Shown here piece after piece: positions 59,921-64,000 of a stretch of 64,000 bases of DNA (positions within the stretch are counted from its first letter, which is position 1; each line of letters starts with the position of its first letter). A program made the translations under genes and the position numbers. The DNA is from Hydrogenophilus sp. Lineage in GTDB: Bacteria; Pseudomonadota; Gammaproteobacteria; Burkholderiales; Thiobacillaceae. Location of the stretch: NCBI GenBank assembly GCA_020725265.1, contig DYFK01000002.1, positions 124,001 to 188,000 on the forward strand, given 5' to 3'. The notes under the pieces were generated by a model. That model was not told where the DNA came from. It did no database searches and saw only the letters and a list, made by a program, of their open reading frames with translations.

Positions 59921-61346
59921 ACTCGCCACCCTGCTCTGGGGCTTCTCCGGGCTGGTGCTGGCGACCATCGTCGGCGCCTGGGCGCTGCACGGCTTCGACT
60001 GGCTGATGCTGGCCTTCCTGATCATCGGCGTGATGCTCTCGGCCTGGGGCCAGACGCGTATCCGCCACTGGCTGGCGCCGATCGCCCGGTTGCGCGACCT
60101 CACCCAGGAAGTCAGCCAGGGCCGCTTCGGCAACCGGATCTCCGGCATCGACGACCGCGACGAACTGAGCCGGCTGTGCTGGCACATGAACGACATGCTC
60201 GATCAGCTGGAAACCTTCTTCCGCGAGGAAACCATCACCTTCCGCATGCACATCGACCAACGCTTCTTCCGGAAATCATTCCCCGCCGGCCTGCGCGGCG
60301 GCTTCCGCAAGGGTCTGGAAAGCCACAACATCCTGCTCGACAACATGGAGAAGGTACAGCGCGCGCAACTGCGCAACCAGCTGATTTCCCGCGTGCATGA
60401 ACTCAACACCCGCAATCTGCTGGACAACCTGGCCTCGAACCAGTCCGACCTGATGAAGGTCACCGAGGAGATGCGCGCGGTGCTCGACATGGCCTCGGCC
60501 ACCACCCGAATGGCCGCCGACAGTCAGGACTCGGTGGCCCGCATCGTCCAGCACCTGAACGCGATCGGCGAACGCATCGACCGCGTCGGGAAAGCGGTGG
60601 AGGATCTGAACGCGCGCGGACACGAGATCACGGAGGCGGTGCAGCTGATCACCACCATCGCCAACCAGACCAACCTGCTGGCGCTCAATGCCGCCATCGA
60701 GGCCGCCCGCGCCGGCGAAGCCGGACGCGGCTTCGCGGTGGTCGCCGACGAAGTACGCAAACTGGCGGAAAACACCAAACGCGCTTCCGAATCAATCGGC
60801 TCGGTCATGCAGACGCTGAATTCCGAGGCGGCCTCGATGCTTGACGACTCCCAGGCGATGCGCGAGATGGCGGCCGATTCACGCCAGGTCATCACCGACA
60901 TGCAGGGCCATTTCACGCACTTCGCCGAGGCCGCGCGCGATACCGAGGGCCGAGCGGAACGCACCCAGGACATGAGTTTCGCGTCCCTGGTGAAGGTCGA
61001 CCACGTCATCTACAAGCAACGCGCCTACATGGCCCTGAGCACCGGCGGCGACAAGACCTACGCCGACGCGGTGGCGGTAAACCATCAGAACTGCCGGCTG
61101 GGCAAATGGTACGGCGCCGCCGGCCGGGAACGCTTCGGCCACACCGCCAGCCACCGGGCGCTGGACAAGCCCCATGCGCGCGTGCATGACAGCGTGCACC
61201 ACATGCTGACCTATCTGGACAAGGGCTGGGAGCACGACCCGGCACTCCAGGACACGATCTTCGGCACCATGCGCGAGATGGAGGATGGCAGCCGCGAGGT
61301 GATGGAGCTGATCGACCGCATGGTCGCCGAGAAGCACGCGGCCTGA
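59895..61346 (+). CDS. Methyl-accepting chemotaxis protein, CetA-like, with CZB domain
   Basis: 483 residues. Two membrane helices (about 11-31 and 36-52) are joined by only four residues, so no periplasmic sensor exists. A HAMP domain (53-108) is followed by the coiled-coil signalling domain with tip [20 protein letters not shown], and a C-terminal CZB-type zinc domain with [19 protein letters not shown] and [14 protein letters not shown] domains bind zinc and can sense oxidants such as hypochlorite in other bacteria. Sensing is presumably delegated to the PAS protein encoded just upstream. It is convergent with pilR. Confidence 0.93.
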   Translation: MTNWSLQSRLATLLWGFSGLVLATIVGAWALHGFDWLMLAFLIIGVMLSAWGQTRIRHWLAPIARLRDLTQEVSQGRFGNRISGIDDRDELSRLCWHMNDMLDQLETFFREETITFRMHIDQRFFRKSFPAGLRGGFRKGLESHNILLDNMEKVQRAQLRNQLISRVHELNTRNLLDNLASNQSDLMKVTEEMRAVLDMASATTRMAADSQDSVARIVQHLNAIGERIDRVGKAVEDLNARGHEITEAVQLITTIANQTNLLALNAAIEAARAGEAGRGFAVVADEVRKLAENTKRASESIGSVMQTLNSEAASMLDDSQAMREMAADSRQVITDMQGHFTHFAEAARDTEGRAERTQDMSFASLVKVDHVIYKQRAYMALSTGGDKTYADAVAVNHQNCRLGKWYGAAGRERFGHTASHRALDKPHARVHDSVHHMLTYLDKGWEHDPALQDTIFGTMREMEDGSREVMELIDRMVAEKHAA

Positions 61347-61374
61347 GCGCGTGCATGCGCGCCGGTCGCGCTCA
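61344..61374. terminator. Stop-codon inverted repeat between convergent chemoreceptor and pilR
   Basis: TGAGCGCG (61344-61351) pairs with CGCGCTCA (61367-61374), an 8-bp stem with a 15-base loop that contains GCATGC. The outer three bases of each arm are the stop codons of the two convergent genes. No U-run follows. Confidence 0.45.
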
Positions 61375-62697
61375 CTCCAGGCCGAGCCGCTCCATGCGAT
61401 AGCGCAACGAGCGGAAGGTGATGCCCAGAACCCGGGCCGCCGCCGTCTTGTTGTGGCCGGTCTTGTCCAACGCCTCGCGGATCGCGCGCGCCTCCACCCG
61501 GTCCAGATAATCCTGCAGGTTACCGCCGTCCTCGCCGACCGCCCCGGTCTCGCCGGTTGCCGCCGGCACCAGATTGAGCGCGTCCGCCTCGATACGCCCC
61601 CGATCCGCCAGGGTCAGACCTCGTTCCAGGATGTTTTCCAGCTCGCGCACGTTGCCCGGGAAATCGTAGCGACCGAGCGCAGCCAGCGCGGCGGCGTCCA
61701 GCACCGGAGCGCGTTCCGGCGGGCAACCTGTCAGTCGCGCCAGGATGTGGCTGGCGAGCGCCGGCAGATCCTCGCGACGCTCGCGCAGGGCGGGCATGCG
61801 CACTTCGATGACGTTGAGCCGGTAGAACAGATCGTGACGGAAACGGCCACTGGCCACGGCGGCCTGCAAATCCTGATGCGAGGCGCTGATCAGGCGCGCG
61901 TCGACCGGTTCCTCGACGACGCCGCCAACCCGGCGCACGCTTTTTTCCTGGATCGCGCGCAACAGCTTGACCTGCATGTTGAGCGGCAGGTCGACCACTT
62001 CGTCGAGAAACAGCGTGCCGCCACGCGCCGCCTGGAAAAAACCGTCGCGATCGCTGTCGGCACCGGTGAAAGCGCCCTTGCGGTAGCCGAAAAACTCACT
62101 CTCCATCAGGCTTTCCGGAATGGCGCCGCAATTGACCGCGACGAACGGGCCGTCGGCGCGCGCGCTCTGGGCATGAATCAGGCGCGCGGCGACTTCCTTG
62201 CCGGTGCCGGTCTCGCCACTGATGTACACCGGCGCCTGACTGTGGGCGACCTTGGTGATCAGCGCGCATACCTGCCGCATGGCCGGCGACTCTCCAACCA
62301 ACGGCCGTCCACCCGAGCGCGCCGGCGCATCGGGTACCTTCAGCGCCGAGCGCACCAGACTGCGCACCTTCTCCGGTGTCACCGGCTTTTCCACGTAGTC
62401 GAAGGCGCCGGCCTTGAGCGCGGCCACCGCGTTCTCGGCGGAACCGAATGCGGTGATCACGGCCACCGGCATGTCTGGCAGATGTTCGGCGATGTGGCGG
62501 ACGATATCGATGCCCTCGCCATCGGGCAGGCGCATGTCGGTCAGGCAAAGATCGAACGCATCCCGACGCAGATGCTCGAGCGCCTGGCCGACGCTGGCGG
62601 CGCGAGCGCTGTCCAGGCCCATCCGTGCCATGTCCAGCTCCAGCAGGTCGAGCAGATCGGGTTCATCGTCGACCAACAACACGCGTGGACGCTTCAT
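61372..62697 (-). CDS. pilR: NtrC-family response regulator, PilR
   Basis: 441 residues from ATG 62697. Receiver domain with VLLVDDEPD and phospho-Asp in LCLTDMRLPDGEG; sigma-54 AAA+ domain with Walker A ETGTGKE, the GAFTGA loop in GYRKGAFTGADSD, and the Walker B FLDEVVDLP; Fis-type HTH at the end (NKTAAARVLGITFRSLRYRM). It activates sigma-54 promoters, typically pilA. It is paired with the PilS-like kinase, 14 bases upstream. Confidence 0.93.
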   Translation of the reverse strand: MKRPRVLLVDDEPDLLDLLELDMARMGLDSARAASVGQALEHLRRDAFDLCLTDMRLPDGEGIDIVRHIAEHLPDMPVAVITAFGSAENAVAALKAGAFDYVEKPVTPEKVRSLVRSALKVPDAPARSGGRPLVGESPAMRQVCALITKVAHSQAPVYISGETGTGKEVAARLIHAQSARADGPFVAVNCGAIPESLMESEFFGYRKGAFTGADSDRDGFFQAARGGTLFLDEVVDLPLNMQVKLLRAIQEKSVRRVGGVVEEPVDARLISASHQDLQAAVASGRFRHDLFYRLNVIEVRMPALRERREDLPALASHILARLTGCPPERAPVLDAAALAALGRYDFPGNVRELENILERGLTLADRGRIEADALNLVPAATGETGAVGEDGGNLQDYLDRVEARAIREALDKTGHNKTAAARVLGITFRSLRYRMERLGLE

Positions 62698-62711
62698 GCG
62701 CTCTCCTCCGA

Positions 62712-64000
62712 TCAACAGGGCGCCAACGGACAGGTCAGGCGGAACATGGCGCCGTCGTTGCCATCGACATAGCGTAGCGAAGCCCGGTTGGCCTCGGCCA
62801 TCTCGCGCGAGATGTACAACCCCAGGCCGGTACCCTGTTTTTCCGTGGTGTAGAACGGCTCGAACAGGTGGGCGCGCACTTCCTCGGTGATGGGCGGGCC
62901 ATCATTGAACACGTCGATGTCGGCCTGGCTGTCCCGGCCGACCAGACGCAACTGGATCGCACCCGGGCGCCCGCTGCAATAACGGCGGGCGTTGCGCAGC
63001 AGGTTCCAGAGAATCTGTTCCAGATGGTTGGCGTCCATGCACACCCGCACGCCACGCGCGAGTCGCGTGCCCACCACCTCGGCCGGCACCGACTCACGCT
63101 GCATGAAATGTTGCGCGAACGCCGGCAGGAAAACGTCCAGATCGATCCCTTCCGGATTGATGCGGTCGCGTCGGTTCAGCGACAGGACATCCTCGACCAA
63201 ACCATTCAGACGCTGGGCATTGTCCTCGATGATGCGCGTCAACCGAGCGGCGACGTCATCGCGCGCGTCCTCCTTGAGCAGCCCTGCGGCATGGCTGATG
63301 GCGGACAACGGATTACGGATCTCGTGCGCCAGGTTGGCGGTGAGCATGCCCAGGGAAGCCAGTTTCATCTTCTGTGCCTGCGCCTCCAGCTCGGTCATGT
63401 CCTCGAGCACGACGATGGCGCCTTCGTCGCGGGTCGGTTCCAGCTCGATGAAGCGCGCGCGCAGGCGGTGACCATCCGGCCCGGACTGAAAGGGATGTCC
63501 GGGCAATTCCCGCTGGTTTCGCCATTGTTGCCACAACTCGGCCAGTTGCGGCGCGCTCTGTTCCAACCCGCCATGCGGGGAAATCCGGGTGCCCAACAGG
63601 GTTTCCGCGCGCGCGTTGAATTGCAGGATTTCACCGCCGCCATCGACCGCCATCACCGCGTAGGGCAACTCCTGGATCATGCGTTCGTTGATTCGACCCA
63701 GGTTTTCGGCCTGTTGCGATTTCTCGCGCGCCAGTTCCGCGGCCGCCAGGGAACCCTTGGCCAGCGCGTGCGACAACTGCGCGACGCCCAGAAATCCGAG
63801 GGACAACAGGCCCGCGCGCACGAACCCCGGCGTCCCCGACTCCAGCCTGGCGAACTGGATCGCCTGTTCGCCGAGCACCATGATCGACGCGATCGCCGCC
63901 CAGAACAGCACCATGCGCGTATCCCTGAGCATGCCCACCGCCGCCAACGTCACCATCAGCAACAGACCCATGCCGCTGGCGTTGCCGCCCGTCAGGTGCA
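62712..64000 (-). CDS. pilS: PilS-type sensor histidine kinase (5' truncated by window)
   Basis: At least 429 residues; the frame is open to the window edge, so the first membrane helices are missing. Visible are the last membrane helices (VLFWAAIASIMVLGEQAIQF), a PAS domain (IQELPYAVMAVDGGGEILQF), the phosphorylated His in NLAHEIRNPLSAISHAAG, and the ATPase G boxes ending in GTGLGLYISREMAEAN. The layout and the adjacent PilR suggest PilS, controlling type IV pilus genes. Its identity as PilS rests on gene pairing. Confidence 0.9.
   Translation of the reverse strand, partial: HLTGGNASGMGLLLMVTLAAVGMLRDTRMVLFWAAIASIMVLGEQAIQFARLESGTPGFVRAGLLSLGFLGVAQLSHALAKGSLAAAELAREKSQQAENLGRINERMIQELPYAVMAVDGGGEILQFNARAETLLGTRISPHGGLEQSAPQLAELWQQWRNQRELPGHPFQSGPDGHRLRARFIELEPTRDEGAIVVLEDMTELEAQAQKMKLASLGMLTANLAHEIRNPLSAISHAAGLLKEDARDDVAARLTRIIEDNAQRLNGLVEDVLSLNRRDRINPEGIDLDVFLPAFAQHFMQRESVPAEVVGTRLARGVRVCMDANHLEQILWNLLRNARRYCSGRPGAIQLRLVGRDSQADIDVFNDGPPITEEVRAHLFEPFYTTEKQGTGLGLYISREMAEANRASLRYVDGNDGAMFRLTCPLAPC

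Overview
This is 64 kb of GC-rich chromosome with dense, mostly operonic genes. It looks like a betaproteobacterium, with Rhodocyclales or Nitrosomonadales-like lineages as the best guess. The pointers are the ECF sigma-DUF3619-DUF3106-RDD run, DUF2788 and DUF3301 proteins, exbB-exbD-lpxK-Trm112 order, BamC next to DapA, and PilS/PilR beside chemoreceptors. The cell should be Gram-negative (LptFG, BamC, LpxK), flagellated and probably piliated. I see no tRNA, rRNA, CRISPR, insertion sequence or phage gene, and no gene-free stretch over 300 bases.

Layout. 1-6273: a chemosensory operon (receptor end, CheA-REC hybrid, CheB, HPt-like-REC protein, CheC-type phosphatase, PAS-GGDEF) that should feed cyclic-di-GMP signalling. 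6331-10566: fkpB-ispH, then leftward proB, obgE, rpmA, rplU. 10719-16202: ECF sigma factor with DUF3619, DUF3106 and RDD genes; lptG and lptF on the other strand; pepA. 16230-19177: leftward operon of a membrane methyltransferase, an unusual FolE homologue, a DUF2238 protein and hemW. 19192-28671: a signalling-rich stretch in which two paralogous modules (a small cytoplasmic histidine kinase plus a REC-TPR response regulator) flank rdgB, rph, a PP2C phosphatase, a Ser/Thr kinase and yicC, before gmk.

28679-32939: ppnP, a DUF2788 protein and arginine genes argG, argF, argD. 33214-38818: an accessory patch with a DUF1801 protein and a tightly overlapping leftward set (TPP-dependent enzyme, GT2-like protein, CapK/phenylacetate-CoA-ligase-like adenylate enzyme, small unknown protein) that may make or attach an unknown compound. 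38946-45117: phosphate transporter with its DUF47 partner, DUF3301 protein, DEAD-box helicase, MBL hydrolase, bamC, dapA. 45178-51379: flagellar genes fliR to fliJ. 51381-53617: Trm112-like protein, lpxK, exbD, exbB. 53755-58371: pcnB, folK, deoxynucleoside kinase, panB, panC, panD. 58378-64000: ampD, a thioredoxin-like protein, a split PAS/chemoreceptor pair like CetB/CetA, then pilR and a truncated pilS.

The most interesting signals are the twin kinase/REC-TPR modules sitting inside junctions (hemW-rdgB and yicC-gmk) that are usually conserved, the TPP/GT/CapK-like cluster, the CheC-containing chemosensory operon with an Asp-for-His HPt-like domain, and the split energy-taxis receptor.
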